From Dallia pectoralis (lineage: Eukaryota; Chordata; Actinopteri; Esociformes; Umbridae): a stretch of DNA of 64,000 nucleotides. The notes beneath the pieces were generated by a model, which did not search any database, was not told the DNA's origin, and was given only the letters and a program-made list of their open reading frames with translations. This document shows positions 36,519 to 47,454 of the stretch, in pieces. The position numbers were made by a program, and so were the translations under genes. Each line of letters starts with the position of its first letter. The first letter of the stretch is position 1. Location of the stretch: NCBI GenBank assembly GCA_029465975.1, contig CM055742.1:8990043-9054042 (forward strand), read 5' to 3'.

Positions 36519-39500
36519 ATGAAGTCCACCTGTCTTACCGGAGTAATGTTTTGGCTGGTTAGCTGTTCTACTTGTCAAACAGACAAATACGAAGGTAAGT
36601 AGCTATAGGTCTAACTGATAATGGATATATTATTAATATTTAAATTTAAGTATGTGGATAACGACGAAATTGTGATTATTTTTTGTCATCCGTTCCGCAA
36701 AAATGTATTGTGTAATTCCGTAAAATAATGTTTAAATTATAGTTTTCGTAGAATCTCATAGTGATCTACGGCGGTTTAAAGGACATATGTTATATTCTCG
36801 GCACAATCTGTTACTTAGTCAGAAATTATTGTACATTTCTTCATAATAAACTTGATTTTAAACCCTATAGCCTCAAACCGTTATATGGGCCAAGCTGTAG
36901 AGCGCGCGTGAGTCGGTGTGTAGGCTAAAGTTATAATTTACAGTTTTGGCTAAAGTTACGTTACATGGGCACCAACAGAGGGGTAGGAGAGGTGGACATG
37001 GGCACTGTCATAGAGGTGGGCATGGGCACCAACAGAGGGGTAGGAGAGGTGGACATGGGCACTGTCATAGAGGTGGGCATGGGCACCAACAGAGGGGTAG
37101 GAGAGGTGGACATGGGCACTGTCATAGAGGTGTGCATGGGCACCAACAGAGGGGTAGGAGAGGTGGACATGGGCACTGTCTTAGAGGTGGGCATGGGCAC
37201 CAACAGAGGGGTAGGAGAGGTGGACATGGGCACTGTCATAGAGGTGGGCATGGGCACCAACAGAGGGGTAGGAGAGGTGGACATGGGCACTGTCATAGAG
37301 GTGGGCATGGGCACCAACAGAGGGGTAGGAGAGGTGGACATGGGCACTGTCATAGAGGTGGGCATGGGCACCAACAGAGGGGTAGGAGAGGTGGACATGG
37401 GCACTGTCATAGAGGTGTGCATGGGCACCAACAGAGGGGTAGGAGAGGTGGACATGGGCACTGTCATAGAGGTGGGCATGGGCACCAACAGAGGGGTAGG
37501 AGAGGTGGGCATGGGCACTGTCATAGAGGTGGGCATGGGCACCAACAGGGGGGTGGGAGAGGTGTGCATGGCAACTGTCATAGAGGTGGGCATGGGCACC
37601 AACAGAGGGGTAAGAGATGTGTGCATGGGGCCATACCTATGTTACAACTTTATCTGAACAAATTTGCATAAATTATTGTACATGATGTCTTCATTGATCA
37701 CAACCTGATTACACAGAATAGATGTTACAGTAAGGTATTGATATATTCTGTATATTGTGGGTAATGTAAGTGTATTGCTTAATGTGAAAACTGTAATCTG
37801 TCTTTTACAGTACTGTAGCATATTACTTTTAGCACTTCTAAGGGAGATTTGGAAAAAATATATCTTGCATTGTTTGTTATTGGATTCACTGGAAGTTAAC
37901 ATGATTATACTGAAAGTATATCATTATCTGTGTGATTTAACCATAAGTTCTCATGACATTTCATGAGAAACTTATATTTTGAATCAATGGCTTTGTGGTA
38001 AGATAAACGTTTATAGCAGGTTTTTATTCGGGTCGAGTGGTTTTACCACATAGCTGAGATGACGGTACCAAAGTGTTAAAGCAAACTGTAGTAGTGGTAT
38101 CAGCTAAACTGTTGTCCTAGAAATGATGAGGCACGTACGTTTTTTTGCTTGCAAATCTTGATCAACCCTGTGTAGCTTTGTTTTTCTGTGTTTTGTTTTA
38201 TTGTGACAAGTCTATGGTTTCTGGGTTTCTAGTAGCAGAGAGTTTTAACTAAGTGGTAGTGGACAGGCTCTGTAGCACACTTCATTAAAGCAGCACTTTC
38301 CTGACATCACCGGCAGCATTTATTGCAATACTGGTGTTGGTTGTGAGCAGTTTGACTTAAATTCCAAAAGCTTCTGCAATTTGGCATTATAGGTGTAGCC
38401 TATAAGGTTCTTCTAACTAGGTAAAATGTTTTGTATGTGGCCAATTCTCAACTCTTAATACAGAAAACAACGGATCATCCAAACTCTACAATGTAAAATG
38501 TGCAGTCGTGTGTGATGCATTGTGGGTTGTGGCACATTCGTCCCGTACTCATCCTTAACATATTCTGTGACTTGTACCACAGACCTTAGATGGGATTGCC
38601 TTTGATGTGATAGCCCTAGGTTTGGCCATAGGTACCAAACCCCCTGTTGACAGTCTGTGATTTGTCCCTCCTCACCCCTGCTGACCGTTCCATAGATGCT
38701 CTGACCCAGTCGCCTGGCCAAAATCATTTGGTCATTGTCAATGTCGCTTAGGTCTTCACTTCTGCCCATTCCCCCTGCATCCAACACGTTGACTACAGGA
38801 ACTGTGTTTTGGCGCATCATGTCTCAGGACACTGTACGTGTACCTCTCTTCAAACATATATTTAACACGTGTGAAGAGATCATAAAGTCTACAAATGTTG
38901 AAATACGCAGAACAGAAGCACTGAACAGAAGCACTGAACAGAAGCACTGGCCTGTTGTCGGGTTAACTGGAAAAATGAAACAGACAAAATATGAGATGGG
39001 AAATGTTTTAAACACATCACTCTGTTATAATAAAAAACTTACTGGTGCACAGCGATATACTGACCATAGTGTTGGAAGTGTTTTTCTGTAAAGAAAGTAA
39101 CAATAACCAACCAGTTTGTGAGTCCCTCTGACACTAAAACTGACACGCACGCATGTTTCAATGGACCTTTTAGATTTATTTTTATTGACTTCTGCCCACT
39201 TTTTTAGCACAGACTCATAAGTAAACCATGTGACGAACAATGTGACTTTTGTGAACTGAAGTCTCACCACCAAGTGTGTGTTCTAAATGTGCACTCGTTT
39301 CCCTACATGCTGTGTTGTGCAGTGGACCAGAGCCCTTGTGCAAGCTAGGGTGTGATAGGGAACACGTCACCGTTTAAATTTCATCCCTGATTCAATGTGC
39401 TTCTCTCAGGAATAGATGCGTCCAACGTCAGTGTCTTCCTCCTAGACCCTCACTCTGAAACCCTGTACCTGGGAGCCAGAGGCTCTATCATGGCCCTGCA

Positions 39501-41683
39501 CGCCTCAAACCTCACCAGGAAGCACCCACCAGTAAGAGTGACATCCACACATCCTCCCCTCAGAACTAACTCAAGCTGGCGGCCTTCTGCTCTCCTATTG
39601 CTCTGCCTTTTTTTTGCCATTTCAGCCAGAGTTTTAATGGCTTTTAATCTGCTGCAATGTCAAACGTAGACAACAGTTCTGTGGGTTTTTTCCTTGACCA
39701 TTATCTGTTGTTATTGGTCTGTCTGCAGATCAAATGGGAGGTCTCAGGATCGGAAGAGATGAGCTGTAGTTATAAAACCCAGAAGAAGGTAAGCAACGCT
39801 GGTTGGCATTCGCTGTTAAGTGGCATATAAAGCGCTGTGGGTATGAGGTAATGTTTTTTATGTTGGCAGTCATGCGTCATGTGCCTTTAGCTTCTTTTGA
39901 ACACAGATCCACATTCTTTTTAGTGGCAGACGTAGCTTCAGTTCAGTTGTCTCTTATCAGGTATAAACCGAAAACATGCAACCACCGAAACTGTGCGCTA
40001 GTGCAAAAGGGTGTGTGTCATGAGGTATGTAAGGCTGTTACTTCAGGCTAACCCCCTAGCCTTTCAGCCAGCCTACCAACATCCTGGTTAACCTTTACCG
40101 CTGCACGGTCCAGAGCATTCTAACCATCTGGCCACAGTGTGATACAATGGGTGCTCTGCAGCTGACCGGAAGTCCCTGCAGTGGGGGGTGAAAACTGGCC
40201 AGAGCATCATTGGTGTCCAGCTCCCTGCCATGAAAGACATCCAGCTCAAGCACTGTTTGCTGAGAGCGCGTGGCATTATCAGGGACCCGTCACACCCGAG
40301 CCATCCAATTTTTTCCCCCCTGCCATCAGGCAAGCAGAACTGATCTCTATACATTCGCATCAGCAGGCTTAGGAACAGTTTATTCCCAGCTAATGTAAAC
40401 CTGCTGAACTCTGAAACCCTTCGGTAACATTTTCCCTCACACTGCTACCTTATTTATTTTGTCTGCCATTTGCACAATTGGTTAGTTAATTAACCCTGCG
40501 ACATTTCTCTGATCACTAGGCTCAGTGCCTGATCTAGGGTCAGGCTGACCACACTGTCACCATTCTGCTAATTCAGATAATTTACAGCTAACTGGCTTCA
40601 AATCTTTGTCTGATGAACAACTGGACCTACTCTGGCTCTTAGTGTCCCACCCAGCCCCCTGTTTTTCGTAAAGCTTTTTGACTCTGGTCACATGTTGTCC
40701 TTCTTCACTATGTAGAGAGTGGGATACCTTAGTTAGATGACCCAGAGCATAAGGCTTTAGGTCTGCTGAGACGTGACTCTCTGTGTCCCTCTACAGGAAG
40801 ACTGCGGTAACTACATCTGTCTGCTGGAGTTTCTGAAGAACAAAACCATATATGTCTGTGGCTCTTATGCCTTCAACCCACAGTGTGCTTTCATGGTCAG
40901 TACACTCAATGTGTTAATATAATGTTATATTCAATGTGTTACATTCAATGTGTTATTTTTTTAAATAATTATTTTTATTATTTCCATCCAGAAGCTTTAC
41001 ATATATCAACATACTGTGTGATTTCACACCTCAAACAAGATACATTTCCTTCCGGTATCAGTATTCTTCTACTCACACAAAACACATCCACCCACACGCA
41101 CCCAGCCCCCTTCCCCCCCACACACACACACATCCACTTGGTTTTCATCTCACAGTCACCATACCTAGTTCTTATTTCTTTGCCATTCAATTGACAATGC
41201 TTCATATATGTCCTGCCAAACCTTGTTAAGTTGTTTCCTTTTGTTCTGGTCCTCGAACATTGATTTTTCTATACCTAAATAGTATTTCATTAGTCCTTTC
41301 CATTGTCTGTATCCTTCCAATGTTGTAATATACATTTTTTATATTCCATTCTCCATTTTTATAACATTCTCTTCCAACATTAATACCATCTATCATGTCT
41401 GATTGGCGAATTTTCTGAGCTATCGGCTCTACAGCCCAACATTCAATGTGTTATTAATGTGTTATATTCAATGTGTTATATTCAATGTGTAATTAATGTG
41501 TTATATTCAATGTGTTATATTCAATGTGTTATATTCAATGTGTTATATTCAATGTGTTATATTCAATGTGTTACATTCAATGTGTTATATTCAATGTGTT
41601 ATATTCAATGTGTTACATTCAATGTGTTATATTCAATGTGTTATATTCAATGTGTTATATTCAATGTGTTACATTCAATGTGT

Positions 41684-41781
<98 letters not shown>

Positions 41782-43762
41782 TTAGGACCCTGCAACGTTT
41801 TCCCTGATGATGGACGGTGACAAAGTAAAGACGGTATCTGGGAGGGGAAAGTGTCCTTATAATCCCAGACTAAGTCACACAGCTGTTACTGCAGGTGACA
41901 GACACATGTTTACCATGCTATGTAAATGGGAACACCATAGTCCATTTCCCTTAAATAAATGATATGTTTGCTAATCCTAAACCTTACTCTAACCTTAACC
42001 CCAACTTTAGTGTTAACCTCACTCTAACCTAACATTATTTTACACTAAACCCAATCTAACATCACTCTAACCTAACCCAAAAATTACACAACAAACCCAC
42101 TCAACACTTAAACAAAAATGTGTCTTTTTTATAAGATGAACCACTGGTTTTCCTTACATTTTATATAACTATATAATACATTGCAAGCATGGCCACCCCA
42201 CAGTGATGACATCCCCTCACATCCCTGCTCTTAGATTTTTCTTCATGGACACACAACAACACAGATATAAAATACTTTTTTATAATCCACAAATAAAATG
42301 GATTTCACGTTCTCATGTCTTTGTGTAGATGGAGTTCTGTACACCGCCGCCTCCACCGACTTCATGGACACGGCGTCTGACATCACCAGGGCAACAGATC
42401 CACCCAATCGACGTGTACGCATGTACAAGTCCAATAAGTGGCTCAATGGTACGACCCGCTTCTCAGTCACACATCCCTGAAAGCCTTCGAGACGCCCAAA
42501 ACATTTGAACGGGTCCAAATAAGTTTAACCTAGGAGGTACTTCACTGCCTTACTTTTCTAACATATAGTATTCGATGGTCTGTTTGATTTTCTGATGAGT
42601 CCAGAACCAAAGTTTGTGAGTTCGGCCCTGGTCAAGGACGGCCACGGGGGGGACACGATCTACTTCTTTTTCACTGAGAATGCCAAAGAGTACAAGTTTT
42701 ACACCAACGTCAGAGTCACACGGGTTGCCAGAATTTGCAAGGTGAGAGATGACTGTCGTTTTCAAGCATCTCTTTCCATGCCACCGAGCTGCTTATTTAC
42801 ATACATGTGCTTCTCAGTTCCTATGCATATACTCTTCCCTCTCTCCGTCTCCTGTCCCTGCGTTTTATCTCTTTTCTTTCGCTCTGCCGGTTCCAGACTG
42901 ACGCGGGAGGCTCTAAGACTCTGCAGGACAACTGGACCAGTTACCTGAAGGCTCAGCTGGTGTGTCGGGATAAGGTCCAGAGTTACACCCTCCTGTCCCA
43001 CGTCTCACCCCTGGAACACCGGGTCGGAGACCCCAGCAGCACACACTTCTACGCCCTGTTCACCTCACAGTGGTAAGGTGGTAGCGGTTGTGGAGGACGA
43101 GGAAGTTGAGGGGCGGGGTTTCGAGGTGGAAGACAACAGAGGACATCAGGCTGTTGTTCTGATATGAGTAGCTGCAAAATGACAACTTTTTCAAATGTAA
43201 CCGATGTTATAAAAAACTATATTAATTTACCAGCATTAGCATTTAGCATTATTGTGTGTGTTTGCTTGCCGGCAGGGATGGGGAGCCTGTGTCAGCGCTG
43301 TGTGTGTACAGCCTGGCTGACATCAGTAAACGGTTTGCAACTGGAGGCTTCTGGGATATGAAGACGGGGATGTCTGTCCCTGGACCAACAACCCGACCCG
43401 GAAAGGTACCACCTTAGACAATTCATCACACACAGGGTCTACCTAGAACCATGACAAGTGTTCTCTCCGCAGTTTTTGGTTCCCATAAGAACTTTTTCCA
43501 CAAGAGCCGAATAACACATTTCTCCCAAGAGTATATCACCTGTCCTTTGTCTTTCCCCTGTAGTGTGAATTTGACATTCAGACAGGCCAGGTTTACAACT
43601 CTACAGTTATGCCTGACATGGTGCTGCAGTTCGTCAAGGAACACCCTCTAATGAGTCACTCTGTGGACACAGTGCCCCTTCTGGTGAGGAGGGGAATCAC
43701 ATACACCAGGATTGCAGCTACCAACATGTCCAACACTGACGCTGCGGTGCTTCAACTGGGCA

Positions 43763-43801
<39 letters not shown>

Positions 43802-46800
43802 TGTGGTTGACTGATAGAGGACAAGTGAGGAGAGTAAGATGTTATTGATGATAGAGGATGAGAGAGAAGAGATAATAAATAATAAAGCAGAAGAGGAACA
43901 CATATTAATAATAGAGGAGGAGTGAGAGATGGGTGGATAGAGGACAATGGAGTGAATAAATGATAGAGGACAAGAGAGAGAATAAATGATAGAGGACAAG
44001 AGCTAGAATAAATGATAGAGGACAAGAGAGAGAATAAATGATAGAGGACAAAAGAGAGAATAAATGATAGAGGACAAGAGAGAATAAATGATAGAGGACA
44101 AGAGAGAGAATAAATGATAAAGGACAAGAGAGAGAATAAATGATAGAGGACAAGAGAGAGAATAAATGATAGAGGACAAGAGAGAGAATAAATGATAGAG
44201 GACAAAAGAGAGAATAAATGATAGAGGACAAGAAAGAATAAATGATAGAGGACAAGAGAGAGAATAAATGATAGAGGACAAGAGAGAGAATAAATGATAG
44301 AGGTCAAGAGAGAGAATAAATGATAGAGGACAAGAGAGAGAATAAATGATAGAGGACAAGAGAGAGAATAAATGATAGAGGACAGGAGAGAGAATAAATG
44401 ATAGAGGACAAGAGCTAGAATAAATGATAGAGGACAAGAGAGAGAATAAATGATAGAGGACAAGAGAGAGAATAAACGATAGAGGACAAGAGAGAGAATA
44501 AACGATAGAGGTCAAGAGAGAGAGTAAATGATAGAGGACAAGAGAGAGAATAAATGATAGAGGACAAGAGAGAGAATAAATGATAGAGGACAAGAGAGAG
44601 AATAAATGATAGAGGACAAGAGAGAGAATAAATGATAGAGGACAAGAGAGAGAATAAATGATAGAGGACAAGAGAGAGAATAAATGATAGAGGTCAAGAG
44701 AGAGAATAAATGATAGAGGACAAGAGAGAGAATAAACGATAGAGGACAAGAGAGAATAAATGATAGAGGACAAGAGAGAATAAATGATAGAGGACAAGGG
44801 AGTGAATAAATGATAGAGGACAAGAGAGAGAATAAATGATAGAGGACAAGAGAGAGAATAAATGATAGAGGACAAGGGAGTGAATAAATGATAGAGGACA
44901 AGAGAGAGAATACATGATAGAGGACAAGAGCTAGAATAAATGATAGAGGACAAGAGAGAGAATAAATGATAGAGGACAAAAGAGAGAATAAATGATAGAG
45001 GACAAGAGAGAGAATAAATGATAGAGGACAAGAGAGAGAATAAATGATAGAGGACAAGAGAGAGAATAAATGATAGAGGACAAGAGCTAGAATAAATGAT
45101 AGAGGACAAGAGAGAGAATAAATGATAGAGGACAAAAGAGAGAATAAATGATAGAGGACAAGAAAGAATAAATGATAGAGGACAAGAGAGAGAATAAATG
45201 ATAGAGGACAAAAGAGAGAATAAATGATAGAGGACAAGAGAGAGAATAAATGATAGAGGACAAGAGAGAGAATAAATGATAAAGGACAAAAGAGAGAGAA
45301 TAAATGATAGAGGACAAAAGAGAGAGAATAAATGATAGAGAACAAAAGAATAAATGACAGAGGACAAGAGAGAATAAATGATAGAGGACAAGAGAGAGAA
45401 TAAATGATAGAGGTCAAGAGAGAGAATAAATGATAGAGGTCAAGAGAGAGAATAAATGATAGAGGACAAGAGAGAGAATAAATGATAGAGGACAAGAGAG
45501 AGAATAAATGATAGAGGACAAGAGAGAGAATAAATGATAGAGGACAAGAGAGAGAATAAATGATAGAGGACAAGAGAGAGAATAAACGATAGAGGACAAG
45601 AGAGAGAATAAATGATAGAGGACAAGAGAGAGAATAAATGATAGAGGACAAGAGAGAGAATAAATGATAGAGGACAAAAGAGAGAGAATAAATGATAGAG
45701 GACAAAAGAGAGAGAATAAATGATAGAGAACAAAAGAATAAATGACAGAGGACAAGAGAGAATAAATGATAGAGGACAAAAGAGAATAAATGATAGAGGA
45801 CAAAAGAGAGAATAAATGATAGAGGTCAAGAGAGAGAATAAATGATAGAGGACAAGAGAGAGAATAAATGATAGAGGACAAGAGAGAATAAATGATAGAG
45901 GACAAGAGAGAGAATAAATGATAGAGGACAAGAGAGAGAATAAATGATAGAGGACAAGAGCTAGAATAAATGATAGAGGACAAGGGAGTGAATAAATGAT
46001 AGAGGGCAAAAGAGAGAATAAATGATAGAGGACAAAAGAGAGAGGAGGATTGACGATTAAGGACGAGAGAAAAAGAGAGGGATGATTGTTAGTCATTGTG
46101 ATGCTGTGTGCATTTTCTAAAGTGAGTTAATACGTTTGAATCGCTGTAACACAGATCAGGGGGAGCTACACAGCATTTCCATTGTCGGCCGTAATGTCTC
46201 CCTGCTGAATGAGATCGCCATCACCACCTTGGTGGAGCCCATCAACAACATCCTAATACACCAGGTGTGTAGGACACACAGATGCATACGTGCAGGCACA
46301 CACACACACACACACACACACCTTTAACCCTCTCTGGTTCCTCTCAGGGCCACGCGTTGGTGAGCTCCCCCTCTGCCGTGTCCCGTGTCCTGGTAGAAGG
46401 GTGTATCGTGTACCGTAGCTGTGAGATGTGTGCCCGGGCACAGGGCTTAGAGTGCACGTGGGACGTCAAGGAAAGTGTGTGCGTTGCAAAGTCTGCACAG
46501 TGAGTCACCATAGCGACCTCTCTTTCTCTCTCCACCTCCTCTCCTGTCGTTTAATTCTTGTTTGTTCTTTTAGTCTGCTGCCTTTTTATAGTCTTCTCTT
46601 TCTTTTCTCAGATCTCCAGTACAAAACAAATCGGAGGACCCTTTGAAGGAGTGTGGCACTGGAGAGGGTTAGTAAAACCGCTGGTATTGACACAACTTGT
46701 CTCTCTGTTTTCTTCCATTCTCTCTCTTCCTCCCTTTCTATCTGTCCATCTTACTCTCTCCCGCTATCTCTTCAATAAGTACATTTCTCTGCCTCCTCTC

Positions 46801-47292
46801 TCAGGGCGTTGTTCCCCTTTGGTGAAGGAGTTGCGTGTGAGAAGAGGCTTGGTGGTCCTCCTGCCCTGTGTCCACCTCTCTCCTCTCTCCTGTGTTTGGG
46901 AGCACCCCCCGGGCCGCCACACCCGGCTGCTGCACTCCCACCTGGTGGTCACCGTCTCCAGTGACTCCACGGGCCTCTACTCCTGTCGCTGCCCAGCCCA
47001 GAGTGATGGTTCCGGGATCGGGAAACTCTGTCTCACAGCCTCCTACCAGCTGACCATGGAGGAACCTTGTATCAATGCAAGCAAGTTAGAAGCTAGCGTT
47101 TTGAGACAGCCTGTGGTGATTTTTACAGTCTTTGTCCTGGGGGTGCTGATTGGTGTTTTCGTGGCCACTGTATTCCTGAAGAGGCAGAGATGTCATTCAC
47201 AACTCACCCCATTGGAGGACAGAAATTGTAGTGGATCCAAAGAGGGTCATGCGGAGCCGGGTCCCAACTGCTTTATGAATAACGATGAGTGA
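36519..47292 (+). CDS. sema4f: Class 4 semaphorin, probably Sema4F
   Basis: A type I membrane guidance ligand acting on plexin-type receptors. Fourteen exons with agreeing phases: 36519-36594, 39410-39531, 39729-39788, 40797-40895, 41786-41894, 42329-42448, 42605-42741, 42897-43072, 43276-43405, 43564-43765, 46155-46264, 46348-46499, 46612-46667 and 46805-47292, giving 678 residues. Signal peptide 1-19 (MKSTCLTGVMFWLVSCSTC). The sema domain runs from about 25 to 465: LYLGARGSIMALHAS, TIYVCGSYAFNPQC, CPYNPRLSHTAV, DTIYFFFTENAKEY, VARICKTDAGG. PSI knot about 470-515 (CIVYRSCEMCARAQGLECTWD), C-type Ig-like segment about 520-605, transmembrane about 619-641, tail about 37 residues. Exon 7 is taken from the internal AG at 42603-42604 so that NEPKFVSS is preserved. 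Shorter than human SEMA4F (770). Class 4 is firm. The F assignment rests on adjacency to dok1. Confidence 0.88.
36965..37630 (+). repeat. 57-bp minisatellite in semaphorin intron 1
   Basis: About 11.7 copies of a 57-bp unit beginning ATGGGCACCAACAGAGGGGT. Internal halves are themselves related (ATGGGCACC / ATGGGCACT). Because 57 = 19 x 3, all frames remain open, giving spurious 220-240-codon readings on both strands (for example HQQRGRRGGHGHCHRGG). No splice signals or conserved domain support these. Confidence 0.95.
38455..38785 (-). mobile_element. Tc1-like transposase N-terminal remnant (semaphorin intron 1)
   Basis: The minus strand reads MGRSEDLSDIDNDQMILARR then LGQSIYGTVS, EEGQITDCQQGV and, further on, QVTEYVKDEYGTNV then PQPTMHHTRL. 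These match, in order, the two helix-turn-helix domains of a Tc1-family transposase (the MGRSKDLS...MARRLGQS subfamily). The catalytic domain is missing. Confidence 0.75.
40040..40440 (+). mobile_element. LINE (L2-like) reverse transcriptase 3' fragment
   Basis: In semaphorin intron 3 the plus strand reads NILVNLYRCTVQSILT, then SDRKSLQWGVKTGQSIIGV, LPAMKDIQLKHCLLRARGI, DPSHPSH and SRLRNSLFP. This is the order seen at the C-terminal end of L2-type LINE ORF2 proteins. Frame breaks and the lack of upstream RT motifs mark a dead 5'-truncated copy. Confidence 0.8.
40897..41687 (+). repeat. 14-bp tandem array split by an insert (semaphorin intron 4)
   Basis: A 14-bp unit (ATTCAATGTGTTAT, with a TTACATT variant) occurs about three times at 40905-40955 and about 17 times at 41440-41687. 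The roughly 480 bp between are unrelated, AT-rich and read like an inserted dispersed repeat of unknown class. The array runs straight into the TG tract. Confidence 0.85.
41688..41780 (+). repeat. (TG)46 tract abutting a splice acceptor
   Basis: A pure TG dinucleotide run of 93 bp. It is followed by CTTAG and exon 5 of the semaphorin at 41786, so the only pyrimidine tract for this acceptor is the TG run itself plus CTT. Confidence 0.95.
41960..42110 (+). repeat. Degenerate CTAACC-like simple repeat
   Basis: Runs of 'ctaaccttaaccccaac', 'ctctaacctaac' and similar, in semaphorin intron 5. They resemble decayed TTAGGG-type sequence but are not a true telomeric array. Confidence 0.6.
43768..46050 (+). 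repeat. 24-bp minisatellite in semaphorin intron 10
   Basis: Roughly 95 copies of a 24-bp unit (GAGAGAATAAATGATAGAGG + ACAA) spanning most of the 2.39-kb intron between exons 10 and 11. Variants include ggTcaag, acaaAagag, gagCtag, ggGagTg and 22-bp short units. A roughly 300-bp higher-order block with 'gatagagaacaaaagaataa' appears twice (near 45330 and 45725). Long open frames on the minus strand (YHLFSLLSS repeats) are artefacts of the 24-bp period. Confidence 0.96.
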
Positions 47293-47448
47293 TAAAACTC
47301 AGGGCTAATCAAGACTGATTTATTTGAAGAGAGTCTTACTGGCATGAACAAAATGTTTCCCGTTTGCACTGAAATGTAAAATAATCTGTAATGTGTGTTG
47401 TTATTATTTTCCATTTTGTCAATTTCTAATGTTAAACAGGTTTTATAT

Positions 47449-47454
47449 AATAAA
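47449..47454 (+). terminator. Semaphorin polyadenylation signal
   Basis: AATAAA 157 bp after the semaphorin stop codon. Confidence 0.65.

Noticed and set aside
36946..37671. His/Gly/Arg-rich repeat protein (HQQRGRRGGHGH)
   Set aside because: All six frames of the 57-bp repeat are open. No promoter, splice or conservation signal.
41960..42110. Telomere-like CTAACC repeats as an interstitial telomere
   Set aside because: Irregular and degenerate with no run of intact TTAGGG units. Better seen as a simple low-complexity repeat.
42549..42604. An earlier acceptor for semaphorin exon 7 (after 'acatatag') adding VFDGLFDFLMSP
   Set aside because: It keeps frame but inserts residues into the conserved NEPKFVSS joint. 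The internal AG at 42603-42604 restores the family sequence exactly. It could still be a minor splice form.
43648..46096. Long minus-strand frames rich in YHLFSLLSS, resembling a multi-pass membrane protein
   Set aside because: Pure product of the 24-bp minisatellite. Hydrophobicity comes from the repeated AT-rich unit, and it lies inside a semaphorin intron.
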